NCBI RefSeq assembly: GCF_900110655.1
Contig: NZ_FOEQ01000009.1
Span: 124,001-188,000, forward strand
DNA: 64,000 nucleotides
From: Pseudomonas soli
Lineage (GTDB): Bacteria > Pseudomonadota > Gammaproteobacteria > Pseudomonadales > Pseudomonadaceae
Direction: 5' to 3'
Each line of letters starts with the position of its first letter. Position 1 is the stretch's first letter. Below the pieces are notes generated by a model, which was not told where the DNA came from, did not search any database, and saw only the letters and a program-made list of their open reading frames with translations. A program made the translations under genes and the position numbers. Positions 32,916 to 42,273 of this stretch are shown here, piece by piece.

Positions 32916-34457
32916 ATGAACATCGCCCATTGGTTGCAGGATGCGGCCCTGCGCTGGCCTGAGCGGCCGGCGTTGTTCGAGGGGCCGCGGCAGATCGCCG
33001 ACTACCGGATGTTTGCCACCCAGGTGCGGGCACGGGCGCTGGAGCTGCGACACGTGCACGGCATCGAACCGGGCGAGCGGGTGGCGCTGCTGATGAAGAA
33101 CAGCTGCGACTACCTGCAACTGCTCTACGCGATCTGGTGGTGCGGGGCTGTGGCGGTGCCGATCAACCACAAGCTGCACGCCCTGGAGGCCGCGTGGATC
33201 GCCGGCAATGCCGGGGCGCGGCTGATCTTCACCGACGAGGGCCAGCTGTTCGCCGACCTGGCATTGCCGAACGGTTGCCGCGAGCTGGCCACGCCTGCCC
33301 GGTGCATGCCGGGGTTGCCGGCCAGCGATGAGCTGCAGGCGCCCCACCCACGCCAGGACAGCGACCTGGCCTGGCTGTTCTACACCTCCGGCACCACCGG
33401 GCGTTCCAAGGGGGTGATGCTGTCCCATGGCAACCTGGTGGCCATGTCGCTGTGCTATCCGCTGGACGTCGACCCGGTAGCCGCCGAAGACGCCGTGGTC
33501 TATGCCGCGCCGATGTCCCACGGCGCAGGGCTGTACAACTTCATCCACGTGCGCTGCGGCGCCCGGCACGTGGTGCCCCTGTCCCGGGGCTTCCAGGCGA
33601 CGGAGCTGTTCACCCTGGCGCGATCGCTGGGGCAGGTCAGCCTGTTCGCCGCGCCGACCATGGTCAAGCGCATGGTCGAGCAGGCGCGCGAGCAAGGCTA
33701 TGCCGGCGAAGGCATCAAGACCATCGTCTACGGCGGCGGCCCGATGTACCTGGCGGACCTGGTGGATGCCCTGGACATCTTCGGCCCGCGCCTGGTGCAG
33801 ATCTACGGCCAGGGCGAATGCCCGATGACCATCAGTGCGTTGTCCCGCGAGGCCATCGCCGACCGTGGCAACCCGGGCTGGCCGGCCATCGCCGCTTCCG
33901 TTGGCCGCGCCCAGGCCTGCGTGGAGGTGCGCGTGGTCGATGGCGCGGGCCGGGAGACGGCGGCTGGCGAGGCAGGGGAGATCGTCGTGCGCGGCCCGGT
34001 GGTGATGCAGGGTTACTGGGACAATCCCCAGGCCACCGCGGCGGCCCTGGTGGATGGCTGGCTGCACACCGGCGATATCGGCTTTCTCGACGGCCAGGGC
34101 TACCTGTCGCTGACGGACCGCAGCAAGGACGTGATCATTTCCGGGGGCAGCAACATCTATCCCCGCGAGGTCGAGGAAGTGCTGATCCAGCACCCCGAAG
34201 TGTTCGAGGCCTGCGTGGTGGGTGAAGCCGACCCCGAGTGGGGCGAGTCGGTGGTGGCCTTCGTCGTGCCGCGCACGGCAGGCAGCCTCGATGCGCGGAC
34301 GCTCAATGAGTGGTTCCTGGCGCGCATGGCCTCGTTCAAGAAACCGAAGAAGTACCTGTTCTGCGCCGAGCTGCCGAAAAACAGCTATGGCAAGATTCTC
34401 AAGACCCAATTGCGCCAATGGCTGCTGGACCCGGACGGGTCGCTCGGCAGCCCTTGA
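32916..34457 (+). CDS. Acyl-CoA synthetase (AMP-forming)
   Basis: 513 residues of the ANL superfamily: A3 motif YTSGTTGRSKGVMLSHGNL (about 151-169), QIYGQGECPM, the A7/A8 region GWLHTGDIGFLDGQGYLSLTDRSKDVIISGG and the C-terminal catalytic lysine in KNSYGKILK. It activates a carboxylic acid to its CoA thioester with ATP. Substrate chain type cannot be read from these motifs. The gene lies between the thiolase and an MHS-type transporter, giving a coherent route for a short or aromatic acid. Confidence 0.9.
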   Translation: MNIAHWLQDAALRWPERPALFEGPRQIADYRMFATQVRARALELRHVHGIEPGERVALLMKNSCDYLQLLYAIWWCGAVAVPINHKLHALEAAWIAGNAGARLIFTDEGQLFADLALPNGCRELATPARCMPGLPASDELQAPHPRQDSDLAWLFYTSGTTGRSKGVMLSHGNLVAMSLCYPLDVDPVAAEDAVVYAAPMSHGAGLYNFIHVRCGARHVVPLSRGFQATELFTLARSLGQVSLFAAPTMVKRMVEQAREQGYAGEGIKTIVYGGGPMYLADLVDALDIFGPRLVQIYGQGECPMTISALSREAIADRGNPGWPAIAASVGRAQACVEVRVVDGAGRETAAGEAGEIVVRGPVVMQGYWDNPQATAAALVDGWLHTGDIGFLDGQGYLSLTDRSKDVIISGGSNIYPREVEEVLIQHPEVFEACVVGEADPEWGESVVAFVVPRTAGSLDARTLNEWFLARMASFKKPKKYLFCAELPKNSYGKILKTQLRQWLLDPDGSLGSP

Positions 34458-34500
34458 GCCGCGACATTTCATGGAAAGCGACACGACAGGAGTTACCCGC

Positions 34501-35838
34501 ATGGGCATGTCACCCGCCAACACCCAGCGCCAGCGGCGCCGGGCTTTCATCGGCGCCACCACCGGCCACCTGATCGAGTGGTACGACTATGGTGTATACG
34601 GTTTCCTGGCCTTGTATATCGGCAAGGCCTTCTTCGTTTCCGACGACCCCACCAGCAGCCTGCTGGCGAGCTTCGCGGCCTTCGCCCTGAGCTTCTTCAT
34701 CCGCCCGCTGGGCGGGCTGTTCTTCGGCCCGCTGGCGGACAAGATCGGCCGCCGTCGCACGCTGATCACGGTGCTGGTGATGATGGCAGGCTCCACCTTC
34801 CTGCTCGGCCTGCTGCCGACCTACGCCAGCATCGGCATCGCAGCGCCAGTGCTGCTGGTGCTGATCCGCTGTGTGCAGGGCTTCTCCGCCGGCGGCGAGA
34901 TCGGCACCATCACCAGCTTCATCTCCGAATACGCCGGCCCCGGCCGTCGGGGCTTCGCCACCTGCTGGCTGATGGTCACGGCGGTGCTCGGGTTGCTGTT
35001 GGGCGGCGCGGTGGCCAATGGTATGACCTGGGCCTTGGGCGCCGAGCTGATGCAGGACTGGGGCTGGCGGATTCCGTTCCTGATTGCCGGCCCTCTGGGC
35101 TTCATCTCGCTGTATATTCGCCTCAAGCTCGAGGACAGCCCGGAGTTCCTCGCCCTGGTGGAGGCCGGGCAGACCTCCAAGGCGCCGCTGCGCGAGGTGT
35201 GGCAGTGGAAGCGCTCGATTGCCCTGGTGTTCTTCATCATCACCTTGCACAGCTCGATCTTCTACCTGGTGCTGACTTTCGCCTCGACCTACATGTCCAA
35301 CACGCTGAAATTCGACAGCGGCACCACCTTGCTCTATGTGTTCGTCGCCAGCCTGTCGGCGGCGCTGGTGATGCCGTTTGGCGGCGCCTTCACCGATCGC
35401 TACGGGCGCAAGCCGTTCCTGATGGTGATCGGCACGTTGGCGACCCTGGCCATGTACTGGTTCTTCAAGACCGCGCCGGGCGCTACGCCGGCGACCCTGT
35501 TCTGGCCGCTGATGGCGGTGGCGATCCTGTTCGGGCTGTATGCGTCGTCGACCTACGCGCTGATGAGCGAGCTGCTGCCGACGCGCATCCGCTCCACCGG
35601 CATCGCCATGGCCTACAACATTCCGGTGGCGGTCTTCGGCGGCAGCGCGCCGCTGATCTCCACCTGGCTGATCAAGGTGACCGGGGATATTACCGCGCCG
35701 TGGTACTTCTACGTGGGCACCGGCGTGGCGTCGCTGCTGGCGCTGGTGGTGCTGCGCCAGGAGGACTTCGTGGCGTGCAACCGTGCACCGACGCAAGAAC
35801 GGCCGGTGGGGACGGTACTGGCGGATTCTCAGGCTTGA
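34501..35838 (+). CDS. MHS-family (MFS) organic-acid transporter
   Basis: 445 residues, about 12 membrane segments. Motifs GHLIEWYDYGVYGFLA at the N-terminus, DKIGRRRTL between helices 2 and 3 and RCVQGFSAGGEIG in helix 4 are those of the metabolite:H+ symporter family (ProP, KgtP, ShiA). The start has AGGAG eight bases upstream. As third gene after the thiolase and ligase it probably imports their substrate. Confidence 0.9.
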   Translation: MGMSPANTQRQRRRAFIGATTGHLIEWYDYGVYGFLALYIGKAFFVSDDPTSSLLASFAAFALSFFIRPLGGLFFGPLADKIGRRRTLITVLVMMAGSTFLLGLLPTYASIGIAAPVLLVLIRCVQGFSAGGEIGTITSFISEYAGPGRRGFATCWLMVTAVLGLLLGGAVANGMTWALGAELMQDWGWRIPFLIAGPLGFISLYIRLKLEDSPEFLALVEAGQTSKAPLREVWQWKRSIALVFFIITLHSSIFYLVLTFASTYMSNTLKFDSGTTLLYVFVASLSAALVMPFGGAFTDRYGRKPFLMVIGTLATLAMYWFFKTAPGATPATLFWPLMAVAILFGLYASSTYALMSELLPTRIRSTGIAMAYNIPVAVFGGSAPLISTWLIKVTGDITAPWYFYVGTGVASLLALVVLRQEDFVACNRAPTQERPVGTVLADSQA

Positions 35839-35935
35839 TGTAGCACGGGGATATCAGGCGCAGCGCCAATTCCGGAGCGGGGCGGCATTCTGTTACAGTC
35901 GCCGCCTCATGTAATCGGCCCGAGGATGTACAAGG

Positions 35936-36571
35936 ATGTCGCTGCACGATTGGTTCGGATTTGTCGTTGTCTCGATGGTGGTGACCTTGTCGCCAGGCCC
36001 GGGTGTCATCATGGCGTTGTCCAACTCGCTGTCCCACGGGCCGAAGCGGGCGATGCTCGGCTCGCTGGGCAACGCGCTCGGGCTGCTGGTGGTGTCCACC
36101 GCCACCAGTGCGGGCCTCGGGGTATTGCTGCAGACTTCGGCCACGGCTTTCCTGCTGCTCAAGGTGCTCGGCGCGAGTTACCTGATCTACCTGGGGATCA
36201 AGCAGTGGAAGAGCCGTACCAGCGCCTTTGACCTGCTGGAGCAGCCGGTCAAGGCCAGCGCCAGCAATCGGCGGCTGCTGCTCAATGGCGTGGCAGTCGC
36301 GCTGACCAACCCGAAGGCGATCCTGTTCTTCGCCGCCTTCCTGCCCCAGTTCATGCGCACCGGCCACGGCGCCGATGGCCAGCTCGGCCTCTTGGTAGTC
36401 ACCTTTGCCCTGTGCTCGATACTGTCCCACGCTTTCTATGTCACCCTGGCCCAAGCCTTGAAACGCCAGCTGGCTGCGCCGAACCGTGCGCGCCTGATGA
36501 ATCGCCTGTTCGGCGTGTCGTTCATGACGCTGGGGGCCAGCCTGTTCACCGTTCAGGCCAAGACCGCCTGA
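35936..36571 (+). CDS. LysE/RhtB-family amino-acid exporter
   Basis: 211 residues with six hydrophobic segments and the family hallmarks SPGPGVIMALSNSLSHG (about 20-36) and LNGVAVALTNPKAILFFAAFLPQF (about 117-140). These exporters expel amino acids such as lysine, threonine or homoserine lactones. It is a separate gene about 100 bases after the MHS transporter; the DUF3144 gene follows 29 bases behind and may be co-transcribed. Confidence 0.9.
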   Translation: MSLHDWFGFVVVSMVVTLSPGPGVIMALSNSLSHGPKRAMLGSLGNALGLLVVSTATSAGLGVLLQTSATAFLLLKVLGASYLIYLGIKQWKSRTSAFDLLEQPVKASASNRRLLLNGVAVALTNPKAILFFAAFLPQFMRTGHGADGQLGLLVVTFALCSILSHAFYVTLAQALKRQLAAPNRARLMNRLFGVSFMTLGASLFTVQAKTA

Positions 36572-36600
36572 GCACAAAGTTTTCCGATAGGTATATTCCC

Positions 36601-36897
36601 ATGGCACAAGCCACCGACCAGGCCTTTTACGACCGCGCCGATGCGCATGTGGAACTGGCTAACCAGCAGATCGAAAAGCTCGAGGACCTCGGCAAGGTCA
36701 GCGCTTCGATGACCTTCGCCGCCAGCCGCTTCAATGCCTGGATGGCGGCACGCAGTTTCAAGTCCGCGGCGGAGATGGCGGCAGCGCGCGAGGAATTGTT
36801 GAAGTACTTCAGCGAGCAGTACCGGATGATGCTTGAGGACAACCTCGAAGAGCATATCGAGCACTTCGACCGCTATGTGCTGGGCAAGGACGGCTGA
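36601..36897 (+). CDS. DUF3144-like small protein
   Basis: 98 residues, starting MAQATDQAFYDRADAHVELAN and carrying a helical body with SAEMAAAREELLKYFSEQYRMMLEDNLEEHIEHF. The pattern matches the DUF3144 family of small cytosolic proteins of unknown function. No membrane segment or cofactor motif. It is followed by a convergent gene, with a perfect GGCGCTAGCGCC palindrome at 36925-36936 spanning the neighbouring stop. Confidence 0.8.
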   Translation: MAQATDQAFYDRADAHVELANQQIEKLEDLGKVSASMTFAASRFNAWMAARSFKSAAEMAAAREELLKYFSEQYRMMLEDNLEEHIEHFDRYVLGKDG

Positions 36898-36928
36898 GCC
36901 AGCACCCGCAGGCGTTGTGAAGGCGGCG

Positions 36929-38581
36929 CTAGCGCCTGGCCAGCAGGATGTCTTCGAAAAACGCTCCCACCGGTTCTGTGGGATGGCACAGCTGAATTTC
37001 CAGCACCCAGACCATCTCCCCCGGCACGATCGGCAGATCGGCGAGTTTCTGCTGGCCGAACAGGGCATGGGGGAAATCGGTGACACGGTGCCCGGCCAGG
37101 TTGCGCTCCAGCCGCCAACCCTTTGCCGCGGCGCTGCGCTCGGCGACGTCATACAGCTCGCGGCCGGTCAGTCCTGTGTGCCAGGCCTGGCGCGTTTCCT
37201 CGAACACCTCGTGCAAGGCCGTGACGCAGGCCAGATGCAGGGGATGCTTGCCAAACACAAAGGTGTCGCCATAGTCGCCTTCATAGCCGTCCCACACAGG
37301 GCCGAGGTCGACCACGGCGATATCACTGGCGCGCAGCCGGCGCTGCGGGTCAATCCCCTGGCGTGGTGTGCGTACGGTGTCGTCGCCAAAGCGGATGTAG
37401 GTCGGGTGCCAGGTGTGCGAGGCGCCCATGGCCTGCAAGGTCTGCTCGGCCATCGCCAGGGCCTGGGCGGTGGTCATGCCGATTTTCAATTGACTGGCAA
37501 TCGCCGCCAGCGCTCTTACCGTCTGCTCGCGGGCGGCCAGCATGCCATCGAGCGAATAGCGCGGGCCTACCTGTTCCCAGTACGGATCCAGTGCGTTTGG
37601 CGCCGCCGCGGTGCCGCTGGGGACAAACGCCTCGGCGATGAACCGATGCGCCTGAACCCCCGCAGCCAGGCACTGTTCGCGGGCCTCGCGGATCATCGCC
37701 GCGTTACCGCAGGCATAGACCTGTGTGTCCCCCCAGGGATGTCCCTGGGCCAGCGCCACCTGGTGAACGCGCGCGCGCGCCGACAGTACCGGGTGCCACT
37801 GAAACCGAGGGTGCTCCAGGCCGGCCTGGTCGAGAAAGCCACGGTCATAGAAGTCGTCCGGCGTTGAACCGCCCCAGTACAGTGAAACCTCGGCCTTGCG
37901 CGCCAGAGCGGTCAGCAGCAAGGGCTTGATGCCGGCGTAACCGGTCCCGGTGGCGAACAGCACCATTGGCCGTTCATTTTCATGCTGCCAAGTGCAGGCA
38001 CCTGTCGGGCCCTCGAGCTTCACCGTGTCGCCCCTGCGCAACGTGGGCAGCAGACGCTCGGAAAACAGGCCGCCACTGACCTTGCGGATATGGAACACCA
38101 TGCGTCCTTGATCCTGCGCTGGCAGGTTGGCGATGGAGAAGCAGCGGCTGTCGCCGTTGTCGAGACACAACCTGACGTACTGGCCAGGCCGAACCTCCAC
38201 AGGCTGTGCGGGCTGCAGCACCAGTTCACTGATGTCTTGGCTCAAGGCGCGCAGGCTCTGTACCTGCGCGGTGAACGCCAGGGTGGGGGTGTCCAGTGAC
38301 CAGCCGGGAATCTCCAGGCACATGTCGCTGCAGGCATGGCTCTGACACAACAGCATCTCGTCGGGAGCCAGGGGATAGGAGGGCGCGGGTGTGTCCGCGC
38401 TGCGTGGCGTGTCGCGATAGCTACCCGAAACAACCTTGACCTTGCACGAGCCGCAGGCACCTCGGCGGCACGAGAACGGCACGGCAAGGCCGCTGGCAAG
38501 CATGGCGTCGAGCAGCAATTCTTGGTGGGCGTCGAACGTGCTGCCCGAGGGCGACAATTCAATGACATGACGATTGGGCAT
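36929..38581 (-). CDS. Fusion: 2Fe-2S ferredoxin reductase + M24 metallopeptidase
   Basis: 550 residues. Residues 1-95 form a plant-type ferredoxin (C38, C43, C46, C79). About 105-315 form a ferredoxin-NADP reductase module, with the FAD motif R146-CFS, NAD-side FATGTGYAG (209-217) and CGN (291-293), as in dioxygenase reductases. The remainder (about 335-550) is an M24 pita-bread domain with all five metal ligands in place: D425, D436, H498, E528, E543, plus His505. M24 enzymes are aminopeptidases or creatinase-like hydrolases. I know of no standard protein with this combination. The ATG at 38581 has GAGG upstream. It is divergent from a MocR regulator. Confidence 0.85.
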   Translation of the reverse strand: MPNRHVIELSPSGSTFDAHQELLLDAMLASGLAVPFSCRRGACGSCKVKVVSGSYRDTPRSADTPAPSYPLAPDEMLLCQSHACSDMCLEIPGWSLDTPTLAFTAQVQSLRALSQDISELVLQPAQPVEVRPGQYVRLCLDNGDSRCFSIANLPAQDQGRMVFHIRKVSGGLFSERLLPTLRRGDTVKLEGPTGACTWQHENERPMVLFATGTGYAGIKPLLLTALARKAEVSLYWGGSTPDDFYDRGFLDQAGLEHPRFQWHPVLSARARVHQVALAQGHPWGDTQVYACGNAAMIREAREQCLAAGVQAHRFIAEAFVPSGTAAAPNALDPYWEQVGPRYSLDGMLAAREQTVRALAAIASQLKIGMTTAQALAMAEQTLQAMGASHTWHPTYIRFGDDTVRTPRQGIDPQRRLRASDIAVVDLGPVWDGYEGDYGDTFVFGKHPLHLACVTALHEVFEETRQAWHTGLTGRELYDVAERSAAAKGWRLERNLAGHRVTDFPHALFGQQKLADLPIVPGEMVWVLEIQLCHPTEPVGAFFEDILLARR

Positions 38582-38660
38582 GGGCACCTCGGGGCAAGGA
38601 GAAGGCGTGATTGTTGCGGTAGACTTGGCCCAGGAAAACCTCCAGTTTTGGATAGTTCAC

Positions 38661-40151
38661 ATGGTCCAGCTCCGCAAATGGCGGCTGTTGCTCAACCTCG
38701 ATGACGCTGCGCCACAGGCGTCCTACCGGAAAATCGTCGAAGGCCTGGTGGCCGCCATCACCGAAGGCCGTCTGCGGCCCGGCACGGCGTTGCCCGGCAC
38801 GCGGGAAATGGCCCAACTGCTCGACGTTAACCGCAAGACGGTGATCCTTGCCTACGAGGAGGCAGTGACCAAGGGGTGGCTGGAAAGCGTGCCGCGTCGT
38901 GGCACCTTCGTCAGCCAGCAACTCGCGACAGCGGCAGTGCCGGTGCCCGGTGGCCCGCGCTCATTCGCCCCGGTGCTGCGCGACGCACCGGCTGGCGCCT
39001 ATTTCGCGGCAAACGACCAGGCGACGGCATTGCAGCAGCGGCCCTGTGCGTTGTTCTTCGATAACGGTGCCTGTGACCATAGGCTGTTGCCCCAGGCCGT
39101 GCTGCATCGTTACTACCGCAATGCCCTGCGCTATAGCTTCGCCAGCAACACGGTGCGCCACGGCAGTGACGGCAGCGGTCATTATCTGCGTTGCGCGTTG
39201 GCGCAAATGTTGCGCCACGACCGCGGCCTGAATGTGCAGGCAGAGCATATCTGCCTTACCCAAGGCGTGCAGATGTCGCTGTACCTGGCCGCCAGTGCGC
39301 TGATCGAGCCCGGGGACGTGGTGCTGGTCGAGCGCCTGAGCTATCCGCCGGCATGGGAGATCTTCCGCCGGCTGGGCGCTCGGCTGGTGACCGTGGACCT
39401 GGACGAGCAGGGCTGCCGGGTCGAGCAGATCGACGCGTTGTGCCGGTTGCACCCGGTGCGCATGCTCTATATCACTCCCCACCACCAGTTCCCCACCACC
39501 GTCAGCCTACGTGCCGGTCGCCGGCGACGGTTGCTGGAGCTGGCGCGAGTGCATGACTTCTGCGTGATCGAGGAAGACTACGACCATGAGTTCCACTTTG
39601 CCGGCCGGCCGTACCTGCCGCTGGCCAGCGATCCGGCGCAACGCCATGTGATCTACATCGGCTCGCTTTCCAAATCGCTGGGCAGTACCTTCCGGTGCAG
39701 CTACATCGTCGCGCCAGCACCGGTCATCGAAGTATTTGCGCGGACCGCGGCGCTGACCTTGGGCCAGGGCGACGCGGTGATGCAGCGCATGCTGGCAGAC
39801 TTGATCAACGCCGGTGAGCTGAGAAAGCACCTGCGTCGGGTGAGCAAGGAGTACCTGCGCCGGCGCGAGACACTGGCGCGTTGTCTGCGCGAGGCGTTCG
39901 CCGAGCGGGTGGTGGTGCGCGAGCCGGAAGGGGGCCTGGCTCTGTGGGTGGTGTTCGATCCAGCTATTGATGTGCAGCGGCTGGTGGCCGAGGCACTGCG
40001 ACTGGACCTGGTGGTGCGCAGTGGCCGGCAGTTTTCACCTGCCGGCGAGGCGGAGAATGCCCTGCGCCTGGGCTTCGCATCGTTGGACCAGGGCGAGATC
40101 TCCCTGGCTGTGCGGCGCTTGGCCCAGGCAGCAGCGGCAATCGCTGGGTAG
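38661..40151 (+). CDS. MocR-family regulator (PdxR-like)
   Basis: 496 residues. GntR-type winged helix (about 10-80, SYRKIVEGLVAAITEGRLRPGTALPGTREMAQLLDVNRKTV), then an aminotransferase-like domain with EEDYDHEFHF and the PLP lysine in YIGSLSKSLGSTFRCSY. It is divergent from the reductase-M24 fusion gene across a 79-base spacer, so it is probably that gene's regulator, with PLP or an amino-derived compound as effector. It converges on the channel gene to the right with six bases between stops. Confidence 0.88.
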   Translation: MVQLRKWRLLLNLDDAAPQASYRKIVEGLVAAITEGRLRPGTALPGTREMAQLLDVNRKTVILAYEEAVTKGWLESVPRRGTFVSQQLATAAVPVPGGPRSFAPVLRDAPAGAYFAANDQATALQQRPCALFFDNGACDHRLLPQAVLHRYYRNALRYSFASNTVRHGSDGSGHYLRCALAQMLRHDRGLNVQAEHICLTQGVQMSLYLAASALIEPGDVVLVERLSYPPAWEIFRRLGARLVTVDLDEQGCRVEQIDALCRLHPVRMLYITPHHQFPTTVSLRAGRRRRLLELARVHDFCVIEEDYDHEFHFAGRPYLPLASDPAQRHVIYIGSLSKSLGSTFRCSYIVAPAPVIEVFARTAALTLGQGDAVMQRMLADLINAGELRKHLRRVSKEYLRRRETLARCLREAFAERVVVREPEGGLALWVVFDPAIDVQRLVAEALRLDLVVRSGRQFSPAGEAENALRLGFASLDQGEISLAVRRLAQAAAAIAG

Positions 40152-40157
40152 GTGCTG

Positions 40158-40946
40158 TCAGCGCAGCGCACCCTGTTCCTGAGCAGGTACACCGTACGAC
40201 ACGTAATAGGCCAGGCCGACGAAAAACGCTCCACCCACGGCATTGCCGAGGAACACTGCTGCCAGGTTCTCCAGCAGTTGCCCCCAGCTCAGGTAGCCGG
40301 CGAAGATCGCCGCCGGTATCAGGAACATGTTGGCCACCACGTGTTGGAAGCCGATGGCGACGAAGGCCATGATCGGGAACCAGATGCCGAGGATCTTGCC
40401 GCTCATCTCGCGACTGGCGTAGGACAGCCACACTGCCAGGCATACCAGCCAGTTGCAGCCGATGCCGGAAACGAAAGCGTGCAGGAAGTCGGCGCTCACC
40501 TTGCTGGTGGCGCTGGCCAGGGTCTTGCCCAGGTAAGCACCCTCGGTCAGCCCTAGCAGATGGCCGAAGCAGTAGGCGACGAACAGCGCGCCCAGCAGGT
40601 TGGCGAGGGTCACCAGGGTCCAGTTGCGCGCCACTGCCCGCAGGCGGATACGCCCGGCGAACATTGCCAGAGGCAGGCTCATCATGTTGCCGGTGAGCAG
40701 CTCGCCACCTGCCAGGATCACCAGGATCAAGCCGATGGGAAACACCGCGGCGCCCAGCAGCGTGCCGAACGAGGCCCACTGCGCGGGAATCATGGTGCTG
40801 ACGTGGATCGCCAGGAGAAAACCCAGGGAAATGAACGCACCGGCCAGAAAACCGAGGATCAAGATGGCGCGGGCGGGTAAGAGGGCTTTGCGGGTACCGG
40901 CTTCGATGACCAGCTCGGTGATCCGGGAGGGGGTATTCACAGACAT
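40158..40946 (-). CDS. Formate/nitrite transporter (FNT) family channel
   Basis: 262 residues with six membrane segments. Family motifs are LLPARAILILGFLAGAFISLGFLL and AGGELLTGNMMSLPLAMFAGRI near helices 1-3 and a second FNT half with CNWLVCLAVWLSYASREMSGKILGIWFPIMAFVAIGFQHVVANMF. FocA/NirC proteins are pentameric channels for formate, nitrite or hydrosulfide. No formate dehydrogenase or nitrite reductase gene is near, so the anion is unknown. A start further upstream is in frame but unsupported; the ATG at 40946 fits the family. Confidence 0.9.
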   Translation of the reverse strand: MSVNTPSRITELVIEAGTRKALLPARAILILGFLAGAFISLGFLLAIHVSTMIPAQWASFGTLLGAAVFPIGLILVILAGGELLTGNMMSLPLAMFAGRIRLRAVARNWTLVTLANLLGALFVAYCFGHLLGLTEGAYLGKTLASATSKVSADFLHAFVSGIGCNWLVCLAVWLSYASREMSGKILGIWFPIMAFVAIGFQHVVANMFLIPAAIFAGYLSWGQLLENLAAVFLGNAVGGAFFVGLAYYVSYGVPAQEQGALR

Positions 40947-41239
40947 TTCAACAACTCGAACGCAAGGACAACGGCAAGGCCGTGGGTCGGGGGTTGGCGG
41001 CAATGGGCAGGTGATGCGCTTGGCCTTATGGAGGACGACGTGGCTTTGAAGCGGGCGGCACGGTAGCTGAGGCAATTTGACGCGGTCAAATCGATAGCCT
41101 GGATCAGGTGATAGATCCCCTCTATGAGGGTGGGAAGGCCATCGGGCTGTGCTATACCACATGCGGCCCGGCGCGTATTAACGCACCGCATGGGGTAATG
41201 CGCCGACCTTTTCCAGCGAAGCGTGGGGATGAAACCTGT

Positions 41240-42178
41240 ATGACTATTGACCAGATCGAACCGCAGGCGGTGGACAGCCCGATCACCCGCAGCGCGCTGT
41301 TCATGGTGGCGACGCTCGGTCCAGGCGAGCACTGCGCGGTCCGTGTCCGCGAAGTGTGCGGTGACCTGGCCGGGCTGGTGCGCTCGGTGGGCAAGCGCGT
41401 GCCCTCGGGCAACCTATCTTGCGTCATCGGCTTCGGCGCGGCGGTGTGGGAGCGCCTGTTCGGCACCCCGCAGCCGATTGGCCTGCACCCCTTCCGCGAG
41501 TTCGGCAGTGGAGCGCGCAAGGCGCTTGCCACGCCGGGCGACATTCTTCTGCATATTCGCGCCGAGCACATGGACCTGTGTTTCGAGTTGGCGGCGTTGC
41601 TGGTCAAGCGCCTGGGTGATGCGGTGGCGGTGGTCGATGAGGTGCAGGGTTTCCGCTATTTCGACATGCGCAGCATCATCGGCTTCGTCGATGGCACTGA
41701 GAATCCCGGTCCGCGGGACGTGGCACGCTTCACCCTGGTAGGCGATGAGGACCCGGCGTTCGCCGGCGGCAGCTATGTGCTGGTGCAGAAGTACCTGCAT
41801 GACATGGCCGGCTGGGAGGCGCTGTCGACCCAGGAGCAGGAGCGCATCATCGGGCGCACCAAGCTGGCCGACATCGAGCTGGATGCCGCGAGCAAGCCCA
41901 GTTGCTCGCACAGTTCGCTGACCACCCTGGAAGAGGGCGGGCAAGAGATCAAGATCCTGCGCGACAACATGCCCTTCGGCCGCCCCGGTGCCGGGGAGTT
42001 CGGTACCTATTTCATCGGTTACGCCCGGTCGCCCGCGCCGATCGAGCAGATGCTCGAGAACATGTTCGTCGGCAAGCCGCCGGGCAACTACGATCGTCTC
42101 CTGGACTACAGTCGCGCCGTTACCGGCGGGTTGTACTTCGTGCCGCCGGTGGATTTCCTCGAACAGGCCGCTGAATGA
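41240..42178 (+). CDS. Dyp-type haem peroxidase
   Basis: 312 residues, matching dye-decolourising peroxidases of the bacterial YfeX-like/type B group. The GXXDG motif is G148-FVDG152 in IIGFVDGTENP with catalytic Asp151, and the proximal haem His is in PSCSHSSL near 225; the distal Arg lies in the DNMPFGRPG region. The C-terminus ends MLENMFVGKPPGNYDRLLDYS. It has no signal peptide, so it is cytosolic or an encapsulin cargo, although no encapsulin gene is visible. Confidence 0.92.
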   Translation: MTIDQIEPQAVDSPITRSALFMVATLGPGEHCAVRVREVCGDLAGLVRSVGKRVPSGNLSCVIGFGAAVWERLFGTPQPIGLHPFREFGSGARKALATPGDILLHIRAEHMDLCFELAALLVKRLGDAVAVVDEVQGFRYFDMRSIIGFVDGTENPGPRDVARFTLVGDEDPAFAGGSYVLVQKYLHDMAGWEALSTQEQERIIGRTKLADIELDAASKPSCSHSSLTTLEEGGQEIKILRDNMPFGRPGAGEFGTYFIGYARSPAPIEQMLENMFVGKPPGNYDRLLDYSRAVTGGLYFVPPVDFLEQAAE

Positions 42179-42236
42179 TATTTCACCCGCAGGCTTGAAT
42201 CGAGGTGCAGTGCCGTGCAGTATTGCGCCGTATTAA

Positions 42237-42255
42237 ATGGTACATGCCATGGTAC
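42237..42255 (+). promoter_or_regulatory. Direct repeat upstream of the KfrA-like gene
   Basis: ATGGTAC occurs twice with a five-base spacer, ATGGTACATGCCATGGTAC. TATTAA before and GAATAG after are near mirror images. It sits 19-37 bases before the start codon, a position typical of an autoregulatory operator. Confidence 0.5.
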
Positions 42256-42273
42256 GAATAGGTGGAATGAGCA

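Noticed and set aside
31956..34562. Very long open frame (868 codons) on the minus strand across the thiolase and ligase genes
   Set aside because: It is antisense to two well-supported genes; high GC at third positions opens such mirror frames. Its translation is His/Gln/Arg-rich with no domain.
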